A stretch of DNA of 64,000 nt, taken from Ursus arctos. Its lineage: Eukaryota; Chordata; Mammalia; Carnivora; Ursidae. The stretch is taken from the NCBI RefSeq assembly GCF_023065955.2, contig NW_026622764.1:80050333-80114332 (forward strand), read 5' to 3'. The translations under genes and the position numbers were made by a program. Positions 36,567 to 50,800 of this stretch are shown here, one piece after another. Below the pieces are notes generated by a model. The model was not told the origin of the DNA. It saw nothing but the letters and a program-made list of their open reading frames with translations, and did no database searches. The stretch's first letter is position 1; each line of letters begins with the position of its first letter.

Positions 36567-39538
36567 GAAAAAACCGGCTTCCCACGGAGACAGTTTTCCT
36601 GAGGTGCACACCCTATCCCAAGTGGTTGTGGCAAGGTAAAGCAAATGCCCTCCACTTCTCTGGAAGAAACCACAGTGCCCAGCCATGTTCTAAGCCCTCC
36701 CATCGTCCCTGGGCTTCTGGCAGCAGGAGTGAAAAGAGAGGAGCAGAGCACTGGGACCCGTATGACAAAACCCGGCTTCCCACGGGAAAGTCTTTCTCCA
36801 CGTGCAGACATGCTCCCAGGTGCCTGTGGCAAGGGGAAGGAAATGCCATACACTGACCTGGAAGAGACCACAGGGCCCAGGCACAGTGTGAACCCTTCGC
36901 TCAACCCGGCGGTTTTGCTAGCAGGAGTTCAACCCCAACGAACAGAGCCCGGAGACCCCTGGGGCAAAAACGGCTTCCGACGAACAATAGGTGCTTGCTG
37001 TGGAACACCTATCCCAAGTGGGGGTAGCCAGCTCAACAAAATGCCACACACCCCGGTGTAAGAAACAACATTGCCCAGGCATGGTCTAAGCCCCTCACCT
37101 CGTCCCTGTGCTTTGGGGAGCCGGAGGGACAGCCGAGGCACATGGCGCTGAGACCCCTTTGAAAAAGCCGGCTTCCCACGGAAACAGTTTTCCTGAGGTG
37201 CACACCCTATCCCAAGTGGTTGTGGCAAGGTAAAGCAAATGCCCTCCACTTCTCTGGAAGAAACCACAGTGCCCAGCCATGTTCTAAGCCCTCCCATCCT
37301 CCCTGGGCTTCTGGCAGCAAGAGTGAAAAGAGAGGAGCAGAGCACGGGGACCCGTTTGACAAAACCCGGCTTCCCACGGGAAAGTCTTCCTCCACGTGCA
37401 GACATGCTCCCAGGTGCCTGGGGCAAGGGGAAGGAAATGCCATACACTGACCTGGAAGAGACCACAGGGCCCAGGCACAGTCTGAACCCTTCCCTCAACC
37501 CGGCGGTTTTGCTAGCAGGAGTTCAACCCCAACGAACACAGCCCGGAGACCCCTGGGTCAAAAACGGCTTCCGACGAACAATAGGTGCTTGCTGTGGAAC
37601 ACCTATCCCAAGTGGGGGTAGCCAGCTCAACAAAATGCCACACACCCAGGTGTAAGAAACAACATTGCCCAGGCATGGTCTAAGCCCCTCACCTCGTCCC
37701 TGTGCTTTGGGGAGCCGGAGGGACAGCCGAGGCACACGGCCCTGAGACCCCTTTGAAAAAGCCGGCTACCCACGGAAACAGTTTTCCTGAGGTGCACACC
37801 CTATCCCAAGTGGTTGTGGCAAGGTAAAGCAAATGCCCTCCACTTCTCTGGAAGAAACCACAGTGCCCAGCCATGTTCTAAGCCCTCCCATCCTCCCTGG
37901 GCTTCTGGCAGCAGGAGTGAAAAGAGAGGAGCAGAGCACGGGGACCCGTTTGACAAAACCCGGCTTCCCACGGGAAAGTCTTTCTCCACGTGCAGACATG
38001 CTCCCAGGTGCCTGGGGCAAGGGGAAGGAAATGCCATACACTGACCTGGAAGAGACCACAGGGCCCAGGCACAGTCTGAACCCTTCCCTCAACCCGGCGG
38101 GTTTGCTAGCAGGAGTTCAACCCCAACGAACACAGCCCGGAGACCCCTGGGGCAAAAACGGCTTCCGACGAACAATAGGTGCTTGCTGTGGAACACCTAT
38201 CCCAAGTGGGGGTAGCCAGCTCAACAAAATGCCACACACCCACGTGTAAGAAACAACATTGCCCAGGCATGGTCTAAGCCCCTCACCTCGTCCCTGTGCT
38301 TTGGGGAGCCGGAGGGACACCCGAGGCCCACGGCCCTGAGACCCCTTTGCAAAAAGCCGGCTTCCCACGGAGACAGTTTTCCTGAGGTGCACACCCTATC
38401 CCAAGTGGTTGTGGCAAGGTAAAGCAAATGCCCTCCACTTCTCTGGAAGAAACCACAGTGCCCAGCCATGTTCTAAGCCCTCCCATCCTCCCTGGGCTTC
38501 TGGCAGCAGGAGTGAAAAGAGAGGAGCAGAGCACTGGGACCCGTTTGAAAAAACCCGGCATCCCACGGGAAAGTCTTTCTCCACGTGCAGACATGCTCCC
38601 AGGTGCCTGGGGAAAGGGGAAGGAAATGCCATACACTGACCTGGAAGAGACTACAGGGCCCAGGCACAGTCTGAACCCTTCCCTCAACCCGGCGGGTTTG
38701 CTAGCAGGAGTTCAACCCCAACGAACACAGCCCGAAGACCCCTGGGTCAAAAACGGCTTCCGACGAACAATAGGTGCTTGCTGTGGAACACCTATCCCAA
38801 GTGGGGGTAGCCAGCTCAACAAAATGCCACACACCCAGGTGTAAGAAACAACATTGCCCAGGCATGGTCTAAGCCCCTCACCTCGTCCCTGTGCTTTGGG
38901 GAGCCGGAGGGACAGCCGAGGCACACGGCCCTGAGACCCCTTTGCAAAAAGCCGGCTTCCCACGGAGACAGTTTTCCTGAGGTGCACACCCTATCCCAAG
39001 TGGTTGTGGCAAGGTAAAGCAAATGCCCTCCACTTCTCTGGAAGAAACCACAGTGCCCAGCCATGTTCTAAGCCCTCCCATCCTCCCTGGGCTTCTGGCA
39101 GCAGGAGTGAAAAGAGAGGAGCAGAGCACTGGGACCCGTTTGACAAAAACCGGCTTCCCACGGGAAAGTCTTTCTCCACGTGCAGACATGCTCCCAGGTG
39201 CCTGTGGCAAGGGGAAGGAAATGCCATACACTGACCTGGAAGAGACCACAGGGCCCAGGCACAGTCTGAACCCTTCCCTCAACCCGGCGGTTTTGCTTGC
39301 AGGAGTTCAACCCCAACGAACACAGCCCGGAGACCCCTGGGGCAAAAACGGCTTCCGACGAACAATAGGTGCTTGCTGTGGAACACCTATCCCAAGTGGG
39401 GGTAGCCAGCTCAACAAAATGCCACACACCCAGGTGTAAGAAACAACATTGCCCAGGCATGGTCTAAGCCCCTCACCTCGTCCCTGTGCTTTGGGGAGCC
39501 GGAGGGACAGCCGAGGCCCACGGCCCTGAGACCCCTTT
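36567..39538. repeat. Units 62-66; transition into the distal subfamily
   Basis: From unit 63 onward CCCTGGGTCAAAAACGG becomes the commoner B/C junction, where CCCTGGGGCAAAAACGG predominates upstream. New types appear: AAGTCTTCCTCCACG in unit 63, GTTTGAAAAAACCC with AGACTACAGGG and CCCGAAGACC in unit 65, and GAGGCCCACGGCCC in several C monomers. These types then recur through the rest of the window. Confidence 0.8.
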
Positions 39539-40727
39539 GCAAAAAGCCGGCTTCCCACGGAGACAGTTTTCCTGAGGTGCAGACCCTATCCCAAGTGGTT
39601 GTGGCAAGGTAAAGCAAATGCCCTCCACTTCTCTGGAAGAAACCACAGTGCCCAGCCATGTTCTAAGCCCTCCCATCCTCCCTGGGCTTCTGGCAGCAGG
39701 AGTGAAAAGAGAGGAGCAGAGCACTGGGACCCGTTTGACAAAACCCGGCTTTCCACGGGAAAGTCTTTCTCCACGTGCAGACATGCTCCCAGGTGCCTGG
39801 GGCAAGGGGAAGGAAATGCCATACAGTGACCTGGAAGAGACCACAGGGCCCAGGCACAGTCTGAACCCTTCCCTCAACCCGGCGGGTTTGCTAGCAGGAG
39901 TTCAACCCCAACGAACACAGCCCGAAGACCCCTGGGTCAAAAACGGCTTCCGACGAACAATATGCGCTTGCTGTGGAACACCTATCCCAAGTGGGGGTAG
40001 CCAGTTCAACAAAATGCCACACACCCAGGTGTAAGAAACAACATTGCCCAGGCATGGTCTAAGCCCCTCACCTCGTCCCTGTGCTTTGGGGAGCCGGAGG
40101 GACAGCCGAGGCACATGGCCCTGAGACCCCTTTGAAAAAGCCGGCTTCCCACGGAGACAGTTTTCCTGAGGTGCACACCCTATCCCAAGTGGTTGTGGCA
40201 AGGTAAAGCAAATGCCCTCCACTTCTCTGGAAAAAACCACAGTGCCCAGCCATGTTCTAAGCCCTCCCATCCTCCCTGGGCTTCTGGCAGCAGGAGTGAA
40301 AAGAGAGGAGCAGAGCACGGGGACCCGTTTGACAAAACCCGGCTTCCCACGGGAAAGTCTTCCTCCACGTGCAGACATGCTCCCAGGTGCCTGGGGCAAG
40401 GGGAAGGAAATGCCATACACTGACCTGGAAGAGACCACAGGGCCCAGGCACAGTCTGAACCCTTCCCTCAACCCGGCGGGTTTGCTAGCAGGAGTTCAAC
40501 CCCAACGAACACAGCCCGGAGACCCCTGGGTCAAAAACGGCTTCCGACGAACAATAGGTGCTTGCTGTGGAACACCTATCCCAAGTGGGGGTAGCCAGCT
40601 CAACAAAATGCCACACACCCAGGTGTAAGAAACAACATTGCCCAGGCATGGTCTAAGCCCCTCACCTCGTCCCTGTGCTTTGGGGAGCCGGAGGGACAGC
40701 CGAGGCACACGGCCCTGAGACCCCTTT
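39539..40727. repeat. Units 67-68; repeated as units 88-89 at +12,488 bp
   Basis: Unit 67 has CATACAGTGACC, CCCGAAGACC, ACAATATGCGCTTGC and CAGTTCAACAAAATG, and the C monomer after it has GAGGCACATGGCC. Unit 68 has AAGTCTTCCTCCACG. Units 88 and 89 show the same set in the same order 21 units downstream. Private here is GGAAAAAACCACAG at about 40,229. Confidence 0.86.
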
Positions 40728-42511
40728 GAAAAAGCCGGCTTCCCACGGAAACAGTTTTCCTGAGGTGCACACCCTATCCCAAGTGGTTGTGGCAAGGTAA
40801 AGCAAATGCCCTCCACTTCTCTGGAAGAAACCACAGTGCCCAGCCATGTTCTAAGCCCTCCCATCCTCCCTGGGCTTCTGGCAGCAGGAGTGAAAAGAGA
40901 GGAGCAGAGCACGGGGACCCGTTTGACAAAACCCGGCTTCCCACGGGAAAGTCTTTCTCCACGTGCAGACATGCTCCCAGGTGCCTGGGGCAAGGGGAAG
41001 GAAATGCCATACACTGACGTGGAAGAGACCACAGGGCCCAGGCACAGTCTGAACCCTTCCCTCAACCCGGCGGTTTTGCTAGCAGGAGTTCAACCCCAAC
41101 GAACACAGCCCGGAGACCCCTGGGTCAAAAACGGCTTCCGACGAACAATAGGTGCTTGCTGTGGAACACCTATCCCAAGTGGGGGTAGCCAGCTCAACAA
41201 AATGCCACACACCCAGGTGTAAGAAACAACATTGCCCAGGCATGGTCTAAGCCCCTCACCTCGTCCCTGTGCTTTGGGGAGCCGGAGGGACAGCCGAGGC
41301 ACACGGCCCTGAGACCCCTTTGCAAAAAGCCGGCTTCCCACGGAGACAGTTTTCCTGAGGTGCACACCCTATCCCAAGTGGTTGTGGCAAGGTAAAGCAA
41401 ATGCCCTCCACTTCTCTGGAAGAAACCACAGTGCCCAGCCATGTTCTAAGCCCTCCCATCCTCCCTGGGCTTCTGGCAGCAGGAGTGAAAAGAGAGGAGC
41501 AGAGCACTGGGACCCGTTTGACAAAAACCGGCTTCCCACGGGAAAGTCTTTCTCCACGTGCAGACATGCTCCCAGGTGCCTGTGGCAAGGGGAAGGAAAT
41601 GCCATACACTGACCTGGAAGAGACCACAGGGCCCAGGCACAGTCTGAACCCTTCCCTCAACCCGGCGGTTTTGCTAGCAGGAGTTCAACCCCAACGAACA
41701 CAGCCCGGAGACCCCTGGGTCAAAAACGGCTTCCGACGAACAATAGGTGCTTGCTGTGGAACACCTATCCCAAGTGGGGGTAGCCAGCTCAACAAAATGC
41801 CACACACCCAGGTGTAAGAAACAACATGGCCCAGGCATGGTCTAAGCCCCTCACCTCGTCCCTGTGCTTTGGGGAGCCGGAGGGACAGCCGAGGCCCACG
41901 GCCCTGAGACCCCTTTGCAAAAAGCCGGCTTCCCACGGAGACAGTTTTCCTGAGGTGCACACCCTATCCCAAGTGGTTGTGGCAAGGTAAAGCAAATGCC
42001 CTCCACTTCTCTGGAAGAAACCACAGTGCCCAGCCATGTTCTAAGCCCTCCCATCCTCCCTGGGCTTCTGGCAGCAGGAGTGAAAAGAGAGGAGCAGAGC
42101 ACTGGGACCCGTTTGAAAAAACCCGGCTTCCCACGGGAAAGTCTTTCTCCACGTGCAGACATGCTCCCTGGTGCCTGTGGCAAGGGGAAGGAAATGCCAT
42201 ACACTGACCTGGAAGAGACTACAGGGCCCAGGCACAGTCTGAACCCTTCCCTCAACCCGGCGGTTTTGCTAGCAGGAGTTCAACCCCAACGAACACAGCC
42301 CGAAGACCCCTGGGTCAAAAACGGCTTCCGACGAACAATAGGTGCTTGCTGTGGAACACCTATCCCAAGTGGGGGTAGCCAGCTCAACAAAATGCCACAC
42401 ACCCAGGTGTAAGAAACAACATTGCCCAGGCATGGTCTAAACCCCTCACCTCGTCCCTGTGCTTTGGGGAGCCGGAGGGACAGCCGAGGCACACGGCCCT
42501 GAGACCCCTTT
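40728..42511. repeat. Units 69-71; ordinary distal units
   Basis: Units 69 and 70 have the GGGTCAAAAACGG junction. Unit 70's C has AACATGGCCCAGG and GAGGCCCACGG. Unit 71 is a GTTTGAAAAAACCC / AGACTACAGGG / CCCGAAGACC unit, a type found also as units 65, 81, 85 and 105. Confidence 0.82.
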
Positions 42512-44889
42512 GAAAAAGCCGGCTTCCCACGGAAACAGTTTTCCTGAGGTGCACACCCTATCCCAAGTGGTTGTGGCAAGGTAAAGCAAATGCCCTCCAC
42601 TTCTCTGGAAGAAACCACAGTGCCCAGCCATGTTCTAAGCCCTCCCATCCTCCCTGGGCTTCTGGCAGCAGGAGTGAAAAGAGAGGAGCAGAGCACGGGG
42701 ACCCGTTTGACAAAACCCGGCTTCCCACGGGAAAGTCTTTCTCCACGTGCAGACATGCTCCCAGGTGCCTGGGGCAAGGGGAAGGAAATGCCATACACTG
42801 ACCTGGAAGAGACCACAGGGCCCAGGCACAGTCTGAACCCTTCCCTCAACCCGGCGGGTTTGCTAGCAGGAGTTCAACCCCAACGAACACAGCCCGGAGA
42901 CCCCTGGGTCAAAAACGGCTTCCGACGAACAATAGGTGCTTGCTGTGGAACACCTATCCCAAGTGGGGGTAGCCAGCTCAACAAAATGCCACACACCCCG
43001 GTGTAAGAAACAACATTGCCCAGGCATGGTCTAAGCCCCTCACCTCGTCCCTGTGCTTTGGGGAGCCGGAGGGACAGCCGAGGCCCACGGCCCTGAGACC
43101 CCTTTGCAAAAAGCCGGCTTCCCACGGAGACAGTTTTCCTGAGGTGCACACCCTATCCCAAGTGGTTGTGGCAAAGTAATGCAAATGCCCTCCACTTCTC
43201 TGGAAGAAACCACAGTGCCCAGCCATGTTCTAAGCCCTCCCATCCTCCCTGGGCTTCTGGCAGCAGGAGTGAAAAGAGAGGAGCAGAGCACTGGGACCCG
43301 TTTGACAAAACCCGGCTTCCCACGGGAAAGTCTTTCTCCACGTGCAGACATGCTCCCAGGTGCCTGTGGCAAGGGGAAGGAAATGCCATACACTGACCTG
43401 GAAGAGACCACAGGGCCCAGGCACAGTCTGAACCCTTCCCTCAACCCGGCGGTTTTGCTAGCAGGAGTTCAACCCCAACGAACACAGCCCGGAGACCCCT
43501 GGGTCAAAAACGGCTTCCGACGAACAATAGGTGCTTGCTGTGGAACACCTATCCCAAGTGGGGGTAGCCAGCTCAACAAAATGCCACACACCCCGGTGTA
43601 AGAAACAACATTGCCCAGGCATGGTCTAAGCCCCTCACCTCGTCCCTGGGCTTTGGGGAGCCGGAGGGACAGCCGAGGCACACGGCCCTGAGACCCCTTT
43701 GAAAAAGCCGGCTTCCCACGGAAACAGTTTTCCTGAGGTGCACACCCTATCCCAAGTGGTTGTGGCAAGGTAAAGCAAATGCCCTCCACTTCTCTGGAAG
43801 AAACCACAGTGCCCAGCCATGTTCTAAGCCCTCCCATCCTCCCTGGGCGTCTGGCAGCAGGAGTGAAAAGAGAGGAGCAGAGCACGGGGACCCGTTTGAC
43901 AAAACCCGGCTTTCCACGGGAAAGTCTTTCTCCACGTGCAGACATGCTCCCAGGTGCCTGGGGCAAGGGGAAGGAAATGCCATACACTGACCTGGAAGAG
44001 ACCACAGGGCCCAGGCACAGTCTGAACCCTTCCCTCAACCCGGCGGGTTTGCTAGCAGGAGTTCAACCCCAACGAACACAGCCCGGAGACCCCTGGGGCA
44101 AAAACGGCTTCCGACGAACAATAGGTGCTTGCTGTGGAACACCTATCCCAAGTGGGGGTAGCCAGCTCAACAAAATGCCACACACCCAGGTGTAAGAAAC
44201 AACATTGCCCAGGCATGGTCTAAGCCCCTCAACTCGTCCCTGTGCTTTGGGGAGCCGGAGGGACAGCCGAGGCACACGGCCCTGAGAAACCATTGCAAAA
44301 AGCCGGCTTCCCACGGAGACAGTTTTCCTGAGGTGCAGACCCTATCCCAAGTGGTTGTGGCAAGGTAAAGCAAATGCCCTCCACTTCTCTGGAAGAAACC
44401 ACAGTGCCCAGCCATGTTCTAATCCCTCCCATCCTCCCTGGGCTTCTGGCAGCAGGAGTGAAAAGAGAGGAACAGAGCACTGGGACCCGTTTGACAAAAA
44501 CCGGCTTCCCACGGGAAAGTCTTTCTCCACGTGCAGACATGCTCCCAGGTGCCTGTGGCAAGGGGAAGGAAATGCCATACACTGACCTGGAAGAGACCAC
44601 AGGGCCCAGGCACAGTCTGAACCCTTCCCTCAACCCGGCGGTTTTGGTAGCAGGAGTTCAACCCCAACGAACACAGCCCGGAGACCCCTGGGGCAAAAAC
44701 GGCTTCCGACGAACAATAGGTGCTTGCTGTGGAACACCTATCCCAAGTGGGGGTAGCCAGCTCAACAAAATGCCACACACCCAGGTGTAAGAAACAACAT
44801 TGCCCAGGCATGGTCTAAGCCCCTCACCTCGTCCCTGTGCTTTGGGGAGCCGGAGGGACAGCCGAGGCCCACGGCCCTGAGACCCCTTT
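42512..44889. repeat. Units 72-75; repeated as units 92-95 at +11,893 bp
   Basis: Ordered markers are CACACCCCGGTGTAAG in units 72 and 73, GTAATGCAAATGCC in unit 73, CTGAGAAACCATTGC just before unit 75, GGAACAGAGC and CTAATCCCTCCC in unit 75, and GGTTTTGGTAGCAGG at its end. All recur 20 units downstream. The match is tightest across unit 75 and looser across units 72-74, which have several private changes (for example GGGCGTCTGG at about 43,848). Confidence 0.88.
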
Positions 44890-47800
44890 GCAAAAAGCCG
44901 GCTTCCCACGGAGACAGTTTTCCTGAGGTGCACACCCTATCCCAAGTGGTTGTGGCAAGGTAAAGCAAATGCCCTCCACTTCTCTGGAAGAAACCACAGT
45001 GCCCAGCCATGTTCTAAGCCCTCCCATCCTCCCTGGGCTTCTGGCAGCAGGAGTGAAAAGAGAGGAGCAGAGCACGGGGACCCGTTTGACAAAACCCGGC
45101 TTCCCACGGGAAAGTCTTTCTCCACGTGCAGACATGCTCCCATGTGCCTGGGGCAAGGGGAAGGAAATGCCATACACTGACCTGGAAGAGACCACAGGGC
45201 CCAGGCACAGTCTGAACCCTTCCCTCAACCCGGCGGTTATGCTAGCAGGAGTTCAACCCCAACGAACACAGCCCGGAGACCCCTGGGTCAAAAACGGCTT
45301 CCGACGAACAATAGGTGCTTGCTGTGGAACACCTATCCCAAGTGGGAGTAGCCAGCTCAACAAAATGCCACACACCCAGGTGTAAGAAACAACATTGCCC
45401 AGGCATGGTCTAAGCCCCTCACCTCGTCCCTGTGCTTTGGGGAGCCGGAGGGACAGCCGAGGCACACGGCCCTGAGACCCCTTTGCAAAAAGCCGGCTTC
45501 CCACGGAGACAGTTTTCCTGAGGTGCACACCCTATCCCAAGTGGTTGTGGCAAGGTAAAGCAAATGCCCTCCACTTCTCTGGAAGAAACCACAGTGCCCA
45601 GCCATGTTCTAAGCCCTCCCATCCTCCCTGGGCTTCTGGCAGCAGGAGTGAAAAGAGAGGAGCAGAGCACGGGGACCCGTTTGACAAAACCCGGCTTCCC
45701 ACGGGAAAGTCTTTCTCCACGTGCAGACATGCTCCCAGGTGCCTGGGGCAAGGGGAAGGAAATGCCATACACTGACCTGGAAGAGACCACAGGGCCCAGG
45801 CACAGTCTGAACCCTTCCCTCAACCCGGCGGGTTTGCTAGCAGGAGTTCAACCCCAACGAACACAGCCCGGAGACCCCTGGGGCAAAAACGGCTTCCGAC
45901 GAACAATAGGTGCTTGCTGTGGAACACCTATCCCAAGTCGGGGTAGCCAGCTCAACAAAATGCCACACACCCAGGTGTAAGAAACAACATTGCCCAGGCA
46001 TGGTCTAAGCCCCTCACCTCGTCCCTGTGCTTTGGGGAGCCGGAGGGACAGCCGAGGCCCACGGCCCTGAGACCCCTTTGCAAAAAGCCGGCTTCCCACG
46101 GAGACAGTTTTCCTGAGGTGCACACCCTATCCCAAGTGGTTGTGGCAAGGTAAAGCAAATGCCCTCCACTTCTCTGGAAGAAACCACAGTGCCCAGCCAT
46201 GTTCTAAGCCCTCCCATCCTCCCTGGGCTTCTGGCAGCAGGAGTGAAAAGAGAGGAGCAGAGGACGGGGACCCGTTTGACAAAACCCGGCTTCCCACGGG
46301 AAAGTCTTTCTCCACGTGCAGACATGCTCCCAGGTGCCTGGGGCAAGGGGAAGGAAATGCCATACACTGACCTGGAAGAGACCACAGGGCCCAGGCACAG
46401 TCTGAACCCTTCCCTCAACCCGGCGGTTTTGCTAGCAGGAGTTCAACCCCAACGAACACAGCCCGGAGACCCCTGGGTCAAAAACGGCTTCCGACGAACA
46501 ATAGGTGCTTGCTGTGGAACACCTATCCCAAGTGGTAGTAGCCAGGTCAACAAAATGCCACACACCCAGGTGTAAGAAACAACATGGCCCAGGCATGGTC
46601 TAAGCCCCTCACCTCGTCCCTGTGCTTTGGGGAGCCGGAGGGACAGCCGAGGCACACGGCCCTGAGACCCCTTTGCAAAAAGCCGGCTTCCCACGGAGAC
46701 AGTTTTCCTGAGGTGCACACCCTATCCCAAGTGGTTGTGGCAAGGTAAAGCAAATGCCCTCCACTTCTCTGGAAGAAACCACAGTGCCCAGCCATGTTCT
46801 AAGCCCTCCCATCCTTCCTGGGCTTCTGACAGCAGGAGTGAAAAGAGAGGAGCAGAGCACTGGGACCCGTTTGACAAAACCGGCTTCCCACGGGAAAGTC
46901 TTTCTCCACGTGCAGACATGCTCCCAGGTGCCTGGGGCAAGGGGAAGGAAATGCCATACACTGACCTGGAAGAGACCGCAGGGCCCAGGCACAGTCTGAA
47001 CCCTTCCTTCAACCCGGCGGTTTTGCTAGCAGGAGTTCAACCCCAGCGAACACAGCCCGGAGACCCCTGGGTCAAAAACGGCTTCCGACGAACAATAGGT
47101 GCTTGCTGTGGAACACCTATCCCAAGTGGGGGTAGCCAGCTCAACAAAATGCCACACACCCAGGTGTAAGAAACAACATTGCCCAGGCATGGTCTAAGCC
47201 CCTCACCTCGTCCCTGTGCTTTGGGGAGCCGGAGGGACAGCCGAGGCACACGGCCCTGAGACCCCTTTGCAAAAAGCCGGCTTCCCACGGAGACAGTTTT
47301 CCTGAGGTGCACACCCTATCCCAAGTGGTTGTGGCAAGGTAAAGCAAATGCCCTCCACTTCTCTGGAAGAAACCACAGTGCCCAGCCATGTTCTAAGCCC
47401 TCCCATCCTCCCTGGGCTTCTGGCAGCAGGAGTGAAAAGAGAGGAGCAGAGCACGGGGACCCGTTTGACAAAACCCGGCTTCCCACGGGAAAGTCTTTCT
47501 CCACGTGCAGACATGCTCCCAGGTGCCTGGGGCAAGGGGAAGGAAATGCCATACACTGACCTGGAAGAGACCACAGGGCCCAGGCACAGTCTGAACCCTT
47601 CCCTCAACCCGGCGGTTTTGCTAGCAGGAGTTCAACCCCAACGAACACAGCCCGGAGACCCCTGGGTCAAAAACGGCTTCCGACGAACAATAGGTGCTTG
47701 CTGTGGAACACCTATCCCAAGTGGGGGTAGCCAGCTCAACAAAATGCCACACACCCAGGTGTAAGAAACAACATTGCCCAGGCATGGTCTAAGCCCCTCA

Positions 47801-50800
47801 CCTCGTCCCTGTGCTTTGGGGAGCCGGAGGGACAGCCGAGGCCCACGGCCCTGAGACCCCTTTGCAAAAAGCCGGCTTCCCACGGAGACAGTTTTCCTGA
47901 GGTGCACACCCTATCCCAAGTGGTTGTGGCAAGGTAAAGCAAATGCCCTCCACTTCTCTGGAAGAAACCACAGTGCCCAGCCATGTTCTAAGCCCTCCCA
48001 TCCTCCCTGGGCTTCTGGCAGCAGGACTGAAAAGAGAGGAGCAGAGCACTGGGTCCCGTTTGAAAAAACCCGGCTTCCCCCGGGAAAGTCTTTCTCCACG
48101 TGCAGACATGCTCCCAGGTGCCTGTGGCAAGGGGAAGGAAATGCCATACACTGACCTGGAAGAGACTACAGGGCCCAGGCACAGTCTGAACACTTCCCTC
48201 AACCCGGCGGTTTTGCTAGCAGGAGTTCAACCCCAACGAACACAGCCCGAAGACCCCTGGGTCAAAAACGGCTTCCGACGAACAATAGGTGCTTGCTGTG
48301 GAACACCTATCCCAAGTGGGGGTAGCCAGCTCAAGAAAATGCCACACACCCCGGTGTAAGAAACAACATTGCCCAGGCATGGTCTAAGCCCCTCACCTCG
48401 TCCCTGTGCTTTGGGGAGCCGGAGGGACAGCCGAGGCCCACGGCCCTGAGACCCCTTTGCAAAAAGCCGGCTTCCCACGGAGACAGTTTTCCTGAGGTGC
48501 ACACCCTATCCCAAGTGGTTGTGGCAAGGTAAAGCAAATGCCCTCCACTTCTCTGGAAGAAACCACAGTGCCCAGCCATGTTCTAAGCCCTCCCATCCTC
48601 CCTGGGCTTCTGGCAGCAGGAGTGAAAAGAGAGGAGCAGAGCACGGGGACCCGTTTGACAAAACCCGGCTTCCCACGGGAAAGTCTTTCTCCACGTGCAG
48701 ACATGCTCCCAGGTGCCTGGGGCAAGGGGAAGGAAATGCCATACACTGACCTGGAAGAGACCACATGGCCCAGGCACAGTCTGAACCCTTCCCTCAACCC
48801 GGCGGGTTTGCTAGCAGGAGTTCAACCCCAACGAACACAGCCCGGAGACCCCTGGGGCAAAAACGGCTTCCGACGAACAATAGGTGCTTGCTGTGGAACA
48901 CCTATCCCAAGTGGGGGTAGCCAGCTCAACAAAATGCCACACACCCAGGTGTAAGAAACAACATTGCCCAGGCATGGTCTAAGCCCCTCACCTCGTCCCT
49001 GTGCTTTGGGGAGCCGGAGGGACAGCCGAGGCACACGGCCCTGAGACCCCTTTGCAAAAAGCCGGCTTCCCACGGAGACAGTTTTCCTGAGGTGCACACC
49101 CTATCCCAAGTGGTTGTGGCAAGGTAAAGCAAATGCCCTCCACTTCTCTGGAAGAAACCACAGTGCCCAGCCATGTTCTAAGCCCTCCCATCCTCCCTGG
49201 GCTTCTGGCAGCAGGAGTGAAAAGAGAGGAGCAGAGCACGGGGACCCGTTTGACAAAACCCGGCTTCCCACGGGAAAGTCTTTCTCCACGTGCAGACATG
49301 CTCCCAGGTGCCTGGGGCAAGGGGAAGGAAATGCCATACACTGACCTGGAAGAGACCACAGGGCCCAGGCACAGTCTGAACCCTTCCCTCAACCCGGCGG
49401 TTTTGCTAGCAGGAGTTCAACCCCAACGAACACAGCCCGGAGACCCCTGGGTCAAAAACGGCTTCCGACGAACAATAGGTGCTTGCTGTGGAACACCTAT
49501 CCCAAGTGGGGGTAGCCAGCTCAACAAAATGCCACACACCCAGGTGTAAGAAACAACATTGCCCAGGCATGGTCTAAGCCCCTCACCTCGTCCCTGTGCT
49601 TTGGGGAGCCGGAGGGACAGCCGAGGCCCACGGCCCTGAGACCCCTTTGCAAAAAGCCGGCTTCCCACGGAGACAGTTTTCCTGAGGTGCACACCCTATC
49701 CCAAGTGGTTGTGGCAAGGTAAAGCAAATGCCCTCCACTTCTCTGGAAGAAACCACAGTGCCCAGCCATGTTCTAAGCCCTCCCATCCTCCCTGGGCTTC
49801 TGGCAGCAGGAGTGAAAAGAGAGGAGCAGAGCACGGGGACCCGTTTGACAAAACCCGGCTTCCCACGGGAAAGTCTTTCTCCACGTGCAGACATGCTCCC
49901 AGGTGCCTGGGGCAAGGGGAAGGAAATGCCATACACTGACCTGGAAGAGACCACAGGGCCCAGGCACAGTCTGAACCCTTCCCTCAACCCGGCGGTTTTG
50001 CTAGCAGGAGTTCAACCCCAACGAACACAGCCCGGAGACCCCTGGGTCAAAAACGGCTTCCGACGAACAATAGGTGCTTGCTGTGGAACACCTATCCCAA
50101 GTGGGAGTAGCCAGCTCAACAAAATGCCACACACCCAGGTGTAAGAAACAACATGGCCCAGGCATGGTCTAAGCCCCTCACCTCGTCCCTGTGCTTTGGG
50201 GAGCCGGAGGGACAGCCGAGGCCCACGGCCCTGAGACCCCTTTGCAAAAAGCCGGCTTCCCACGGAGACAGTTTTCCTGAGGTGCACACCCTATCCCAAG
50301 TGGTTGTGGCAAGGTAAAGCAAATGCCCTCCACTTCTCTGGAAGAAACCACAGTGCCCAGCCATGTTCTAAGCCCTCCCATCCTCCCTGGGCTTCTGGCA
50401 GCAGGAGTGAAAAGAGAGGAGCAGAGCACTGGGACCCGTTTGAAAAAACCCGGCTTCCCACGGGAAAGTCTTTCTCCACGTGCAGACATGCTCCCAGGTG
50501 CCTGTGGCAAGGGGAAGGAAATGCCATACACTGACCTGGAAGAGACTACAGGGCCCAGGCACAGTCTGAACCCTTCCCTCAACCCGGCGGTTTTGCTAGC
50601 AGGAGTTCAACCCCAACGAACACAGCCCGAAGACCCCTGGGTCAAAAACGGCTTCCGACGAACAATAGGTGCTTGCTGTGGAACACCTATCCCAAGTGGG
50701 GGTAGCCAGCTCAAGAAAATGCCACACACCCAGGTGTAAGAAACAACATTGCCCAGGCATGGTCTAAACCCCTCACCTCGTCCCTGTGCTTTGGGGAGCC

